Assembly: GCA_030533445.1 (NCBI GenBank)
Contig: JARPUW010000256.1
Coordinates: 310,001 to 374,000 of the forward strand
DNA: 64,000 nt
Origin: Cyprinodon diabolis
Lineage: Eukaryota; Chordata; Actinopteri; Cyprinodontiformes; Cyprinodontidae
Direction: 5' to 3'
Notes under the pieces: model-generated
What the model saw: only the letters and a program-made list of their open reading frames with translations
The model's database searches: none
What the model was told of the DNA's origin: nothing
In this document: positions 49,523 through 62,527 of the stretch, in pieces
Numbering within the stretch: position 1 is the first letter of the stretch
Layout: every line of letters starts with the position of its first letter
Translations under genes and position numbers: made by a program

Positions 49523-50634
49523 GTAGATTTGAGCAGATGTTTTTGGTTCCAAGCTTCAAATCATAGGTTTGAGGCCAAAACGCTCTTTTCACAGTGAGAT
49601 AATGCCATTTTGGCCTCTGGAGTTGTAACAGACAAACCATTAATGATACAGCCATGATCTTTTCTGGCAATCATCTAGAGCTGAAAACTAACAATATAAA
49701 GTAGATTTGAGCAGATGTTTTTGGTTCCAAGCTTCAAATCAGAGGTTTGAGGCCAAAACGCTCGTTTCACAGTGAGATAATGCCATTTTGGCCTCTGGAG
49801 TTGTAACAGACAAACCATTAATGATACAGCCATGATCTTTTCTGGCAATCATCTAGAGCTGAAAACTAACAATATAAAGTAGATTTGAGCAGATGTTTTT
49901 GGTTCCACGCTTCAAATCAGAAGTTGAGGCCAAAACGCTCTTTTCACAGTGAGATAATGCCATTTTGGCCTCTGGAGTTGTAACAGACAAACCATTAATG
50001 ATACAGCCATGATCTTTTCTGGCAATCATCTAGAGCTGAAAACTAACAATATAAAGTAGATTGGAGCAGATGTTTTTGGGTCCACGCTTCAAATCAGAAG
50101 TTGAGGCCAAAACGCTCTTTTCACAGTGAGATAATGCCATTTTGGCCTCTGGAGTTGTAACAGACAATCCATTAATGATACAGCCATGATCTTTTCTGGC
50201 AATCATCTAGAGCTGAAAACTAACAATATAAAGTAGATTTGAGCAGATGTTTTTGGTTCCAAGCTTCAAATCAGAGGTTTGAGGCCAAAACGCTCGTTTC
50301 ACAGTGAGATAATGCCATTTTGGCCTCTGGAGTTGTAACAGACAAACCATTAATGATACAGCCATGATCTTTTCTGGCAATCATCTAGAGCTGAAAACTA
50401 ACAATATAAAGTAGATTTGAGCAGATGTTTTTGGTTCCAAGCTTCAAATCAGAGGTTTGAAGCCAAAACGCTCGTTTCACACTGAGATAATGCCATTTTG
50501 GCCTCTGGAGTTGTAACAGACAAACCATTAATGATACAGCCATGATCTTTTCTGGCAATCATCTAGAGCTGAAAACTAACAATATAAAGTAGATTTGAGC
50601 AGATGTTTTTGGTTCCAAGCTTCAAATCAGAAGT

Positions 50635-53600
50635 TGAGGCCAAAACGCTCTTTTCACAGTGAGATAATGCCATTTTGGCCTCTGGAGTTGTAACAGACAA
50701 ACCATTAATGATACAGCCATGATCTTTTCTGGCAATCATCTAGAGCTGAAAACTAACAATATAAAGTAGATTTGAGCAGATGTTTTTGGTTCCAAGCTTC
50801 AAATCAGAAGTTGAGGCCAAAACGCTCTTTTCACAGTGAGATAATGCAATTTTGGCCTCTGGAGTTGTAACAGACAAACCATTAATGATACAGCCATGAT
50901 CTTTTCTGGCAATCATCTAAAGCTGAAAACTAACAATTTGAAATAGATTGGAGCAGATTTTTTTGGTTCCAAGCTTCAAATCATAGGTTTGAGGCCAAAA
51001 CGCTCTTTTCACAGTGAGATAATGCCATTTTGGCCTCTGGAGTTGTAACACACAAACCATTAATGATACAGCCATGATCTTTTCTGGCAATCATCTAGAG
51101 CTGAAAACTAACAATATAAAGTAGATTTGAGCAGATGTTTTTGGTTCCAAGCTTCAAATCATAGGTTTGAGGCCAAAACGCTCTTTTCACAGTGAGATAA
51201 TGCCATTTTGGCCTCTGGAGTTGTAACAGACAAACCATTAATGATACAGCCATGATCTTTTCTGGCAATCATCTAGAGCTGAAAACTAACAATATAAAGT
51301 AGATTTGAGCAGATGTTTTTGGTTCCAAGCTTCAAATCAGAGGTTTGAGGCCAAAACGCTCGTTTCACAGTGAGATAATGCCATTTTGGCCTCTGGAGTT
51401 GTAACAGACAAACCATTAATGATACAGCCATGATCTTTTCTGGCAATCATCTAGAGCTGAAAACTAACAATATAAAGTAGATTTGAGCAGATGTTTTTGG
51501 TTCCACGCTTCAAATCAGAAGTTGAGGCCAAAACGCTCTTTTCACAGTGAGATAATGCCATTTTGGCCTCTGGAGTTGTAACAGACAAACCATTAATGAT
51601 ACAGCCATGATCTTTTCTGGCAATCATCTAGAGCTGAAAACTAACAATATAAAGTAGATTGGAGCAGATGTTTTTGGTTCCACGCTTCAAATCAGAAGTT
51701 GAGGCCAAAACGCTCTTTTCACAGTGAGATTATGCCATTTTGGCCTCTGGAGTTGTAACAGACAAACCATTAATGATACAGCCATGATCTTTTCTGGCAA
51801 TCATCTAGAGCTGAAAACTAACAATATAAAGTAGATTTGAGCAGATGTTTTTGGTTCCAAGCTTCAAATCAGAGGTTTGAGGCCAAAACGCTCGTTTCAC
51901 AGTGAGATAATGCCATTTTGGCCTCTGGAGTTGTAACAGACAAACCATTAATGATACAGCCATGATCTTTTCTGGCAATCATCTAGAGCTGAAAACTAAC
52001 AATATAAAGTAGATTTGAGCAGATGTTTTTGGTTCCACGCTTCAAATCAGAAGTTGAGGCCAAAACGCTCTTTTCACAGTGAGATAATGCCATTTTGGCC
52101 TCTGGAGTTGTAACAGACAAACCATTAATGATACAGCCATGATCTTTTCTGGCAATCATCTAGAGCTGAAAACTAACAATATAAAGTAGATTTGAGCAGA
52201 TGTTTTTGGTTCCAAGCTTCAAATCAGAAGTTGAGGCCAAAACGCTCTTTTCACAGTGAGATAATGCCATTTTGGCCTCTGGAGTTGTAACAGACAAACC
52301 ATTAATGATACAGCCATGATCTTTTCTGGCAATCATCTAAAGCTGAAAACTAACAATTTGAAATAGATTGGAGCAGATGTTTTTGGTTCCAAGCTTCAAA
52401 TCATAGGTTTGAGGCCAAAACGCTCTTTTCACAGTGAGATAATGCCATTTTGGCCTCTGGAGTTGTAACAGACAAACCATTAATGATACAGCCATGATCT
52501 TTTCTGGCAATCATCTAGAGCTGAAAACTAACAATATAAAGTAGATTTGAGCAGATGTTTTTGGTTCCAAGATTCAAATCAGAGGTTTGAGGCCAAAACG
52601 CTCTTTTCACAGTGAGATAATGCCATTTTGGCCTCTGGAGTTGTAACAGACAAACCATTAATGATACAGCCATGATCTTTTCTGGCAATCATCTAGAGCT
52701 GAAAACTAACAATATAAAGTAGATTTGAGCAGATGTTTTTGGTTCCAAGCTTCAAATCAGAAGTTGAGGCCAAAACGCTCTTTTCACAGTGAGATAATGC
52801 CATTTTGGCCTCTGGAGTTGTAACAGACAAACCATTAATGATACAGCCATGATCTTTTCTGGCAATCATCTAGAGCTGAAAACTAACAATATAAAGTAGA
52901 TTTGAGCAGATGTTTTTTGTTCCAAGCTTCAAATCATAGGTTTGAGGCCAAAACGTTCGTTTCACAGTGAGATAATGCCATTTTGGCCTCTGGAGTTGTA
53001 ACAGACAAACCATTAATGATACAGCCATGATCTTTTCTGGCAATCATCTAGAGCTGAAAACTAACAATATAAAGTAGATTTGAGCAGATGTTTTTGGTTC
53101 CACGCTTCAAATCAGAAGTTGAGGCCAAAACGCTCTTTTCACAGTGAGATAATGCCATTTTGGCCTCTGGAGTTGTAACAGACAAACCATTAATGATACA
53201 GCCATGATCTTTTCTGGCTATCATCTAGAGCTGAAAACTAACAATATAAAGTAGATTTGAGCAGATGTTTTTGGTTCCAAGCTTCAAATCAGAAGTTGAG
53301 GCCAAAACGCTCTTTTCACAGTGAGATAATGCAATTTTGGCCTCTGGAGTTGTAACAGACAAACCATTAATGATACAGCCATGATCTTTTCTGGCAATCA
53401 TCTAAAGCTGAAAACTAACAATTTGAAATAGATTGGAGCAGATGTTTTTGGTTCCAAGCTTCAAATCATAGGTTTGAGGCCAAAACGCCATTTTCACAGT
53501 GAGATAATGCCATTTTGGCCTCTGGAGTTGTAACACACAAACCATTAATGATACAGCCATGATCTTTTCTGGCAATCATCTAGAGCTGAAAACTAACAAT

Positions 53601-54358
53601 ATAAAGTAGATTTGAGCAGATGTTTTTGGTTCCAAGCTTCAAATCATAGGTTTGAGGCCAAAACGCTCTTTTCACAGTGAGATAATGCCATTTTGGCCTC
53701 TGGAGTTGTAACAGACAAACCATTAATGATACAGCCATGATCTTTTCTGGCAATCATCTAGAGCTGAAAACTAACAATATAAAGTAGATTTGAGCAGATG
53801 TTTTTTGTTCCAAGCTTCAAATCAGAAGTTGAGGCCAAAACGCTCTTTTCACAGTGAGATAATGCCATTTTGGCCTCTGGAGTTGTAACAGACAAACCAT
53901 TAATGATACAGCCATGATCTTTTCTGGCAATCATCTACAGCTGAAAACTAACAATTTAAAGTAGATTTGAGCAGATGTTTTTGGTTCCAAACTTCAAATC
54001 AGAAGTTGAGGCCAAAACGCTCTTTACACAGTGAGATAATGCCATTTTGGCCTCTGGAGTTGTAACACACAAACCATTAATGATACAGCCATGATCTTTT
54101 CTGGCAATCATCTAGAGCTGAAAACTAACAATATAAAGTAGATTTGAGCAGATGTTTTTGGTTCCAAGCTTCAAATCATAGGTTTGAGGCCAAAACGCTC
54201 TTTTCACAGTGAGATAATGCCATTTTGGCCTCTGGAGTTGTAACAGACAAACCATTAATGATACAGCCATGATCTTTTCTGGCAATCATCTAGAGCTGAA
54301 AACTAACAATATAAAGTAGATTTGAGCAGATGTTTTTGGTTCCAAGCTTCAAATCAGA
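50635..54358 (+). repeat. 21-monomer block, copy 1 (partner 57912-61635, offset 7277 bp)
   Basis: Markers at constant offset 7277 (41 monomers): gattttttt (50957 and 58234), gattatgcc (51728 and 59005), ccaagattc (about 52572 and 59849), ggctatc (53216 and 60493) and tctttacaca (54021 and 61298). It starts after agaagtt versus ataggttt and ends at agaagtt versus agaggttt. It overlaps the end of the 44785-52358 block. Confidence 0.85.
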
Positions 54359-55227
54359 AGTTGAGGCCAAAACGCTCTTTTCACAGTGAGATAATGCAAT
54401 TTTGGCCTCTGGAGTTGTAACAGACAAACCATTAATGATACAGCCATGATCTTTTCTGGCAATCATCTAAAGCTGAAAACTAACAATTTGAAATAGATTG
54501 GAGCAGATTTTTTTGGTTCCAAGCTTCAAATCATAGGTTTGAGGCCAAAACGCTCTTTTCACAGTGAGATAATGCCATTTTGGCCTCTGGAGTTGTAACA
54601 CACAAACCATTAATGATACAGCCATGATCTTTTCTGGCAATCATCTAGAGCTGAAAACTAACAATATAAAGTAGATTTGAGCAGATGTTTTTGGTTCCAA
54701 GCTTCAAATCATAGGTTTGAGGCCAAAACGCTCTTTTCACAGTGAGATAATGCCATTTTGGCCTCTGGAGTTGTAACAGACAAACCATTAATGATACAGC
54801 CATGATCTTTTCTGGCAATCATCTAGAGCTGAAAACTAACAATATAAAGTAGATTTGAGCAGATGTTTTTGGTTCCAAGCTTCAAATCAGAGGTTTGAGG
54901 CCAAAACGCTCGTTTCACAGTGAGATAATGCCATTTTGGCCTCTGGAGTTGTAACAGACAGACCATTAATGATACAGCCATGATCTTTTCTGGCAATCAT
55001 CTAGAGCTGAAAACTAACAATATAAAGTAGATTTGAGCAGATGTTTTTGGTTCCACGCTTCAAATCAGAAGTTGAGGCCAAAACGCTCTTTTCACAGTGA
55101 GATAATGCCATTTTGGCCTCTGGAGTTGTAACAGACAAACCATTAATGATACAGCCATGATCTTTTCTGGCAATCATCTAAAGCTGAAAACTAACAATAT
55201 AAAGTAGATTGGAGCAGATGTTTTTGG
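52959..55227 (+). repeat. Block copied at 21-monomer offset (3727 bp; partner 56686-58954)
   Basis: Markers at offset 3727: ggctatc (53216 and 56943), cgccattt (53486 and 57213), tctttacaca (54021 and 57748) and gattttttt (54507 and 58234). The first part also matches 55974-56822 at offset 3017 (53216 to 56233), because the partner contains an extra 710-bp repeat. It carries acagacagacc near 54961 and ctaaag with aacaatataaag near 55179. It ends at ttgggtcc versus ttggttcc (55228/58955). Confidence 0.82.
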
Positions 55228-55976
55228 GTCCACGCTTCAAATCAGAAGTTGAGGCCAAAACGCTCTTTTCACAGTGAGATAATGCCATTTTGGCCTCTGG
55301 AGTTGTAACAGACAAACCATTAATGATACAGCCATGATCTTTTCTGGCAATCATCTAGAGCTGAAAACTAACAATATAAAGTAGATTTGAGCAGATGTTT
55401 TTGGTTCCAAGCTTCAAATCAGAGGTTTGAGGCCAAAACGCTCGTTTCACAGTGAGATAATGCCATTTTGGCCTCTGGAGTTGTAACAGACAAACCATTA
55501 ATGATACAGCCATGATCTTTTCTGGCAATCATCTAGAGCTGAAAACTAACAATATAAAGTAGATTTGAGCAGATGTTTTTGGTTCCACGCTTCAAATCAG
55601 AAGTTGAGGCCAAAACGCTCTTTTCACAGTGACATAATGCCATTTTGGCCTCTGGAGTTGTAACAGACAAACCATTAATGATACAGCCATGATCTTTTCT
55701 GGCAATCATCTAGAGCTGAAAACTAACAATATAAAGTAGATTTGAGCAGATGTTTTTGGTTCCAAGCTTCAAATCAGAAGTTGAGGCCAAAACGTTCTTT
55801 TCACAGTGAGATAATGCCATTTTGGCCTCTGGAGTTGTAACAGACAAACCATTAATGATACAGCCATGATCTTTTCTGGCAATCATCTAGAGCTGAAAAC
55901 TAACAATATAAAGTAGATTTGAGCAGATGTTTTTGGTTCCAAGCTTCAAATCAGAGGTTTGAGGCCAAAACGCTCG

Positions 55977-56686
55977 TTTCACAGTGAGATAATGCCATTT
56001 TGGCCTCTGGAGTTGTAACAGACAAACCATTAATGATACAGCCATGATCTTTTCTGGCAATCATCTAGAGCTGAAAACTAACAATATAAAGTAGATTTGA
56101 GCAGATGTTTTTGGTTCCACGCTTCAAATCAGAAGTTGAGGCCAAAACGCTCTTTTCACAGTGAGATAATGCCATTTTGGCCTCTGGAGTTGTAACAGAC
56201 AAACCATTAATGATACAGCCATGATCTTTTCTGGCTATCATCTAGAGCTGAAAACTAACAATATAAAGTAGATTTGAGCAGATGTTTTTGGTTCCAAGCT
56301 TCAAATCAGAAGTTGAGGCCAAAACGCTCTTTTCACAGTGAGATAATGCAATTTTGGCCTCTGGAGTTGTAACAGACAAACCATTAATGATACAGCCATG
56401 ATCTTTTCTGGCAATCATCTAAAGCTGAAAACTAACAATTTGAAATAGATTGGAGCAGATGTTTTTGGTTCCAAGCTTCAAATCATAGGTTTGAGGCCAA
56501 AACGCCATTTTCACAGTGAGATAATGCCATTTTGGCCTCTGGAGTTGTAACACACAAACCATTAATGATACAGCCATGATCTTTTCTGGCAATCATCTAG
56601 AGCTGAAAACTAACAATATAAAGTAGATTTGAGCAGATGTTTTTGGTTCCAAGCTTCAAATCATAGGTTTGAGGCCAAAACGCTCT
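55977..56686 (+). repeat. 4-mer tandem duplication (710 bp), copy 1
   Basis: ggctatc at 56233 and 56943, and cgccattt at 56503 and 57213, are 710 bp (four monomers) apart, with matching sequence between. The match starts after ctcg versus ctct (55976/56686). Confidence 0.88.
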
Positions 56687-57532
56687 TTTCACAGTGAGAT
56701 AATGCCATTTTGGCCTCTGGAGTTGTAACAGACAAACCATTAATGATACAGCCATGATCTTTTCTGGCAATCATCTAGAGCTGAAAACTAACAATATAAA
56801 GTAGATTTGAGCAGATGTTTTTGGTTCCACGCTTCAAATCAGAAGTTGAGGCCAAAACGCTCTTTTCACAGTGAGATAATGCCATTTTGGCCTCTGGAGT
56901 TGTAACAGACAAACCATTAATGATACAGCCATGATCTTTTCTGGCTATCATCTAGAGCTGAAAACTAACAATATAAAGTAGATTTGAGCAGATGTTTTTG
57001 GTTCCAAGCTTCAAATCAGAAGTTGAGGCCAAAACGCTCTTTTCACAGTGAGATAATGCAATTTTGGCCTCTGGAGTTGTAACAGACAAACCATTAATGA
57101 TACAGCCATGATCTTTTCTGGCAATCATCTAAAGCTGAAAACTAACAATTTGAAATAGATTGGAGCAGATGTTTTTGGTTCCAAGCTTCAAATCATAGGT
57201 TTGAGGCCAAAACGCCATTTTCACAGTGAGATAATGCCATTTTGGCCTCTGGAGTTGTAACACACAAACCATTAATGATACAGCCATGATCTTTTCTGGC
57301 AATCATCTAGAGCTGAAAACTAACAATATAAAGTAGATTTGAGCAGATGTTTTTGGTTCCAAGCTTCAAATCATAGGTTTGAGGCCAAAACGCTCTTTTC
57401 ACAGTGAGATAATGCCATTTTGGCCTCTGGAGTTGTAACAGACAAACCATTAATGATACAGCCATGATCTTTTCTGGCAATCATCTAGAGCTGAAAACTA
57501 ACAATATAAAGTAGATTTGAGCAGATGTTTTT
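56687..57532 (+). repeat. 4-mer tandem duplication (710 bp), copy 2 plus overhang
   Basis: Second copy of the unit at 55977. Identity runs to 57532, where ttggttccac and ttttgttcca part. This small insertion explains why offsets of 3017 and 3727 bp both occur around it. Confidence 0.88.
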
Positions 57533-57911
57533 TGTTCCAAGCTTCAAATCAGAAGTTGAGGCCAAAACGCTCTTTTCACAGTGAGATAATGCCATTTTGG
57601 CCTCTGGAGTTGTAACAGACAAACCATTAATGATACAGCCATGATCTTTTCTGGCAATCATCTACAGCTGAAAACTAACAATTTAAAGTAGATTTGAGCA
57701 GATGTTTTTGGTTCCAAACTTCAAATCAGAAGTTGAGGCCAAAACGCTCTTTACACAGTGAGATAATGCCATTTTGGCCTCTGGAGTTGTAACACACAAA
57801 CCATTAATGATACAGCCATGATCTTTTCTGGCAATCATCTAGAGCTGAAAACTAACAATATAAAGTAGATTTGAGCAGATGTTTTTGGTTCCAAGCTTCA
57901 AATCATAGGTT

Positions 57912-60900
57912 TGAGGCCAAAACGCTCTTTTCACAGTGAGATAATGCCATTTTGGCCTCTGGAGTTGTAACAGACAAACCATTAATGATACAGCCATGAT
58001 CTTTTCTGGCAATCATCTAGAGCTGAAAACTAACAATATAAAGTAGATTTGAGCAGATGTTTTTGGTTCCAAGCTTCAAATCAGAAGTTGAGGCCAAAAC
58101 GCTCTTTTCACAGTGAGATAATGCAATTTTGGCCTCTGGAGTTGTAACAGACAAACCATTAATGATACAGCCATGATCTTTTCTGGCAATCATCTAAAGC
58201 TGAAAACTAACAATTTGAAATAGATTGGAGCAGATTTTTTTGGTTCCAAGCTTCAAATCATAGGTTTGAGGCCAAAACGCTCTTTTCACAGTGAGATAAT
58301 GCCATTTTGGCCTCTGGAGTTGTAACACACAAACCATTAATGATACAGCCATGATCTTTTCTGGCAATCATCTAGAGCTGAAAACTAACAATATAAAGTA
58401 GATTTGAGCAGATGTTTTTGGTTCCAAGCTTCAAATCATAGGTTTGAGGCCAAAACGCTCTTTTCACAGTGAGATAATGCCATTTTGGCCTCTGGAGTTG
58501 TAACAGACAAACCATTAATGATACAGCCATGATCTTTTCTGGCAATCATCTAGAGCTGAAAACTAACAATATAAAGTAGATTTGAGCAGATGTTTTTGGT
58601 TCCAAGCTTCAAATCAGAGGTTTGAGGCCAAAACGCTCGTTTCACAGTGAGATAATGCCATTTTGGCCTCTGGAGTTGTAACAGACAAACCATTAATGAT
58701 ACAGCCATGATCTTTTCTGGCAATCATCTAGAGCTGAAAACTAACAATATAAAGTAGATTTGAGCAGATGTTTTTGGTTCCACGCTTCAAATCAGAAGTT
58801 GAGGCCAAAACGCTCTTTTCACAGTGAGATAATGCCATTTTGGCCTCTGGAGTTGTAACAGACAAACCATTAATGATACAGCCATGATCTTTTCTGGCAA
58901 TCATCTAGAGCTGAAAACTAACAATATAAAGTAGATTGGAGCAGATGTTTTTGGTTCCACGCTTCAAATCAGAAGTTGAGGCCAAAACGCTCTTTTCACA
59001 GTGAGATTATGCCATTTTGGCCTCTGGAGTTGTAACAGACAAACCATTAATGATACAGCCATGATCTTTTCTGGCAATCATCTAGAGCTGAAAACTAACA
59101 ATATAAAGTAGATTTGAGCAGATGTTTTTGGTTCCAAGCTTCAAATCAGAGGTTTGAGGCCAAAACGCTCGTTTCACAGTGAGATAATGCCATTTTGGCC
59201 TCTGGAGTTGTAACAGACAAACCATTAATGATACAGCCATGATCTTTTCTGGCAATCATCTAGAGCTGAAAACTAACAATATAAAGTAGATTTGAGCAGA
59301 TGTTTTTGGTTCCACGCTTCAAATCAGAAGTTGAGGCCAAAACGCTCTTTTCACAGTGAGATAATGCCATTTTGGCCTCTGGAGTTGTAACAGACAAACC
59401 ATTAATGATACAGCCATGATCTTTTCTGGCAATCATCTAGAGCTGAAAACTAACAATATAAAGTAGATTTGAGCAGATGTTTTTGGTTCCAAGCTTCAAA
59501 TCAGAAGTTGAGGCCAAAACGCTCTTTTCACAGTGAGATAATGCCATTTTGGCCTCTGGAGTTGTAACAGACAAACCATTAATGATACAGCCATGATCTT
59601 TTCTGGCAATCATCTAAAGCTGAAAACTAACAATTTGAAATAGATTGGAGCAGATGTTTTTGGTTCCAAGCTTCAAATCATAGGTTTGAGGCCAAAACGC
59701 TCTTTTCACAGTGAGATAATGCCATTTTGGCCTCTGGAGTTGTAACAGACAAACCATTAATGATACAGCCATGATCTTTTCTGGCAATCATCTAGAGCTG
59801 AAAACTAACAATATAAAGTAGATTTGAGCAGATGTTTTTGGTTCCAAGATTCAAATCAGAGGTTTGAGGCCAAAACGCTCTTTTCACAGTGAGATAATGC
59901 CATTTTGGCCTCTGGAGTTGTAACAGACAAACCATTAATGATACAGCCATGATCTTTTCTGGCAATCATCTAGAGCTGAAAACTAACAATATAAAGTAGA
60001 TTTGAGCAGATGTTTTTGGTTCCAAGCTTCAAATCAGAAGTTGAGGCCAAAACGCTCTTTTCACAGTGAGATAATGCCATTTTGGCCTCTGGAGTTGTAA
60101 CAGACAAACCATTAATGATACAGCCATGATCTTTTCTGGCAATCATCTAGAGCTGAAAACTAACAATATAAAGTAGATTTGAGCAGATGTTTTTTGTTCC
60201 AAGCTTCAAATCATAGGTTTGAGGCCAAAACGTTCGTTTCACAGTGAGATAATGCCATTTTGGCCTCTGGAGTTGTAACAGACAAACCATTAATGATACA
60301 GCCATGATCTTTTCTGGCAATCATCTAGAGCTGAAAACTAACAATATAAAGTAGATTTGAGCAGATGTTTTTGGTTCCACGCTTCAAATCAGAAGTTGAG
60401 GCCAAAACGCTCTTTTCACAGTGAGATAATGCCATTTTGGCCTCTGGAGTTGTAACAGACAAACCATTAATGATACAGCCATGATCTTTTCTGGCTATCA
60501 TCTAGAGCTGAAAACTAACAATATAAAGTAGATTTGAGCAGATGTTTTTGGTTCCAAGCTTCAAATCAGAAGTTGAGGCCAAAACGCTCTTTTCACAGTG
60601 AGATAATGCAATTTTGGCCTCTGGAGTTGTAACAGACAAACCATTAATGATACAGCCATGATCTTTTCTGGCAATCATCTAAAGCTGAAAACTAACAATT
60701 TGAAATAGATTGGAGCAGATGTTTTTGGTTCCAAGCTTCAAATCATAGGTTTGAGGCCAAAACGCCATTTTCACAGTGAGATAATGCCATTTTGGCCTCT
60801 GGAGTTGTAACACACAAACCATTAATGATACAGCCATGATCTTTTCTGGCAATCATCTAGAGCTGAAAACTAACAATATAAAGTAGATTTGAGCAGATGT

Positions 60901-61635
60901 TTTTGGTTCCAAGCTTCAAATCATAGGTTTGAGGCCAAAACGCTCTTTTCACAGTGAGATAATGCCATTTTGGCCTCTGGAGTTGTAACAGACAAACCAT
61001 TAATGATACAGCCATGATCTTTTCTGGCAATCATCTAGAGCTGAAAACTAACAATATAAAGTAGATTTGAGCAGATGTTTTTTGTTCCAAGCTTCAAATC
61101 AGAAGTTGAGGCCAAAACGCTCTTTTCACAGTGAGATAATGCCATTTTGGCCTCTGGAGTTGTAACAGACAAACCATTAATGATACAGCCATGATCTTTT
61201 CTGGCAATCATCTACAGCTGAAAACTAACAATTTAAAGTAGATTTGAGCAGATGTTTTTGGTTCCAAACTTCAAATCAGAAGTTGAGGCCAAAACGCTCT
61301 TTACACAGTGAGATAATGCCATTTTGGCCTCTGGAGTTGTAACACACAAACCATTAATGATACAGCCATGATCTTTTCTGGCAATCATCTAGAGCTGAAA
61401 ACTAACAATATAAAGTAGATTTGAGCAGATGTTTTTGGTTCCAAGCTTCAAATCATAGGTTTGAGGCCAAAACGCTCTTTTCACAGTGAGATAATGCCAT
61501 TTTGGCCTCTGGAGTTGTAACAGACAAACCATTAATGATACAGCCATGATCTTTTCTGGCAATCATCTAGAGCTGAAAACTAACAATATAAAGTAGATTT
61601 GAGCAGATGTTTTTGGTTCCAAGCTTCAAATCAGA
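57912..61635 (+). repeat. 21-monomer block, copy 2 (partner 50635-54358)
   Basis: Second copy of the block at 50635, with ccaaactt (61266) matching 53989. It shares its start with the tail of the 3727-bp-offset duplication, so three related copies of parts of this sequence lie within 11 kb. Confidence 0.85.
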
Positions 61636-62527
61636 GGTTTGAGGCCAAAACGCTCGTTTCACAGTGAGATAATGCCATTTTGGCCTCTGGAGTTGTAACA
61701 GACAAACCATTAATGATACAGCCATGATCTTTTCTGGCAATCATCTAGAGCTGAAAACTAACAATATAAAGTAGATTTGAGCAGATGTTTTTGGTTCCAC
61801 GCTTCAAATCAGAAGTTGAGGCCAAAACGCTCTTTTCACAGTGAGATAATGCCATTTTGGCCTCTGGAGTTGTAACAGACAAACCATTAATGATACAGCC
61901 ATGATCTTTTCTGGCAATCATCTAGAGCTGAAAACTAACAATATAAAGTAGATTGGAGCAGATGTTTTTGGGTCCACGCTTCAAATCAGAAGTTGAGGCC
62001 AAAACGCTCTTTTCACAGTGAGATAATGCCATTTTGGCCTCTGGAGTTGTAACAGACAAACCATTAATGATACAGCCATGATCTTTTCTGGCAATCATCT
62101 AGAGCTGAAAACTAACAATATAAAGTAGATTTGAGCAGATGTTTTTGGTTCCAAGCTTCAAATCAGAGGTTTGAGGCCAAAACGCTCGTTTCACAGTGAG
62201 ATAATGCCATTTTGGCCTCTGGAGTTGTAACAGACAAACCATTAATGATACAGCCATGATCTTTTCTGGCAATCATCTAGAGCTGAAAACTAACAATATA
62301 AAGTAGATTTGAGCAGATGTTTTTGGTTCCAAGCTTCAAATCAGAGGTTTGAAGCCAAAACGCTCTTTTCACAGTGAGATAATGCCATTTTGGCCTCTGG
62401 AGTTGTAACAGACAAACCATTAATGATACAGCCATGATCTTTTCTGGCAATCATCTAGAGCTGAAAACTAACAATATAAAGTAGATTTGAGCAGATGTTT
62501 TTTGTTCCAAGCTTCAAATCAGAAGTT
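60931..62527 (+). repeat. 9-mer tandem duplication (1597 bp), copy 1
   Basis: tctttacaca at 61298 and 62895, and tgaagcc at 62350 and 63947, are 1597 bp (nine monomers) apart; ttttttgttcc with ctacag also repeats. The match at this offset spans 60931-62365 and 62528-63962. It ends where ctctttt (62366) and ctcgttt (63963) differ. Confidence 0.85.
62303..62480 (+). repeat. Hybrid monomer (tgaagcc left, ctcttttcacagtg right)
   Basis: The rare left-arm variant gaagcc is elsewhere followed by ctcgtttcacactg (35911, 39993, 43010, 50458, 63947). Here it is followed by ctcttttcacagtg. The type switch lies in or directly after the left inverted-repeat arm. Confidence 0.75.

Larger units (their letters stand above)
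44785..52358 (+). repeat. Large ~7.6-kb block, copy 2 (partner 30051-37811)
   Basis: This copy lacks an ataggttt monomer present near 35700 in the partner, has an 8-bp deletion at 49415/49416, and has the monomers near 47784-48100 rearranged (ccacactt; ctaaag and ttgaaatag, where the partner has ccacgctt and ttatctagag near 33172). It also carries cagacaatcc near 50166. Similarity ends where the partner has aacaatataaag (37811) and this copy has aacaatttgaaatag. Confidence 0.85.
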
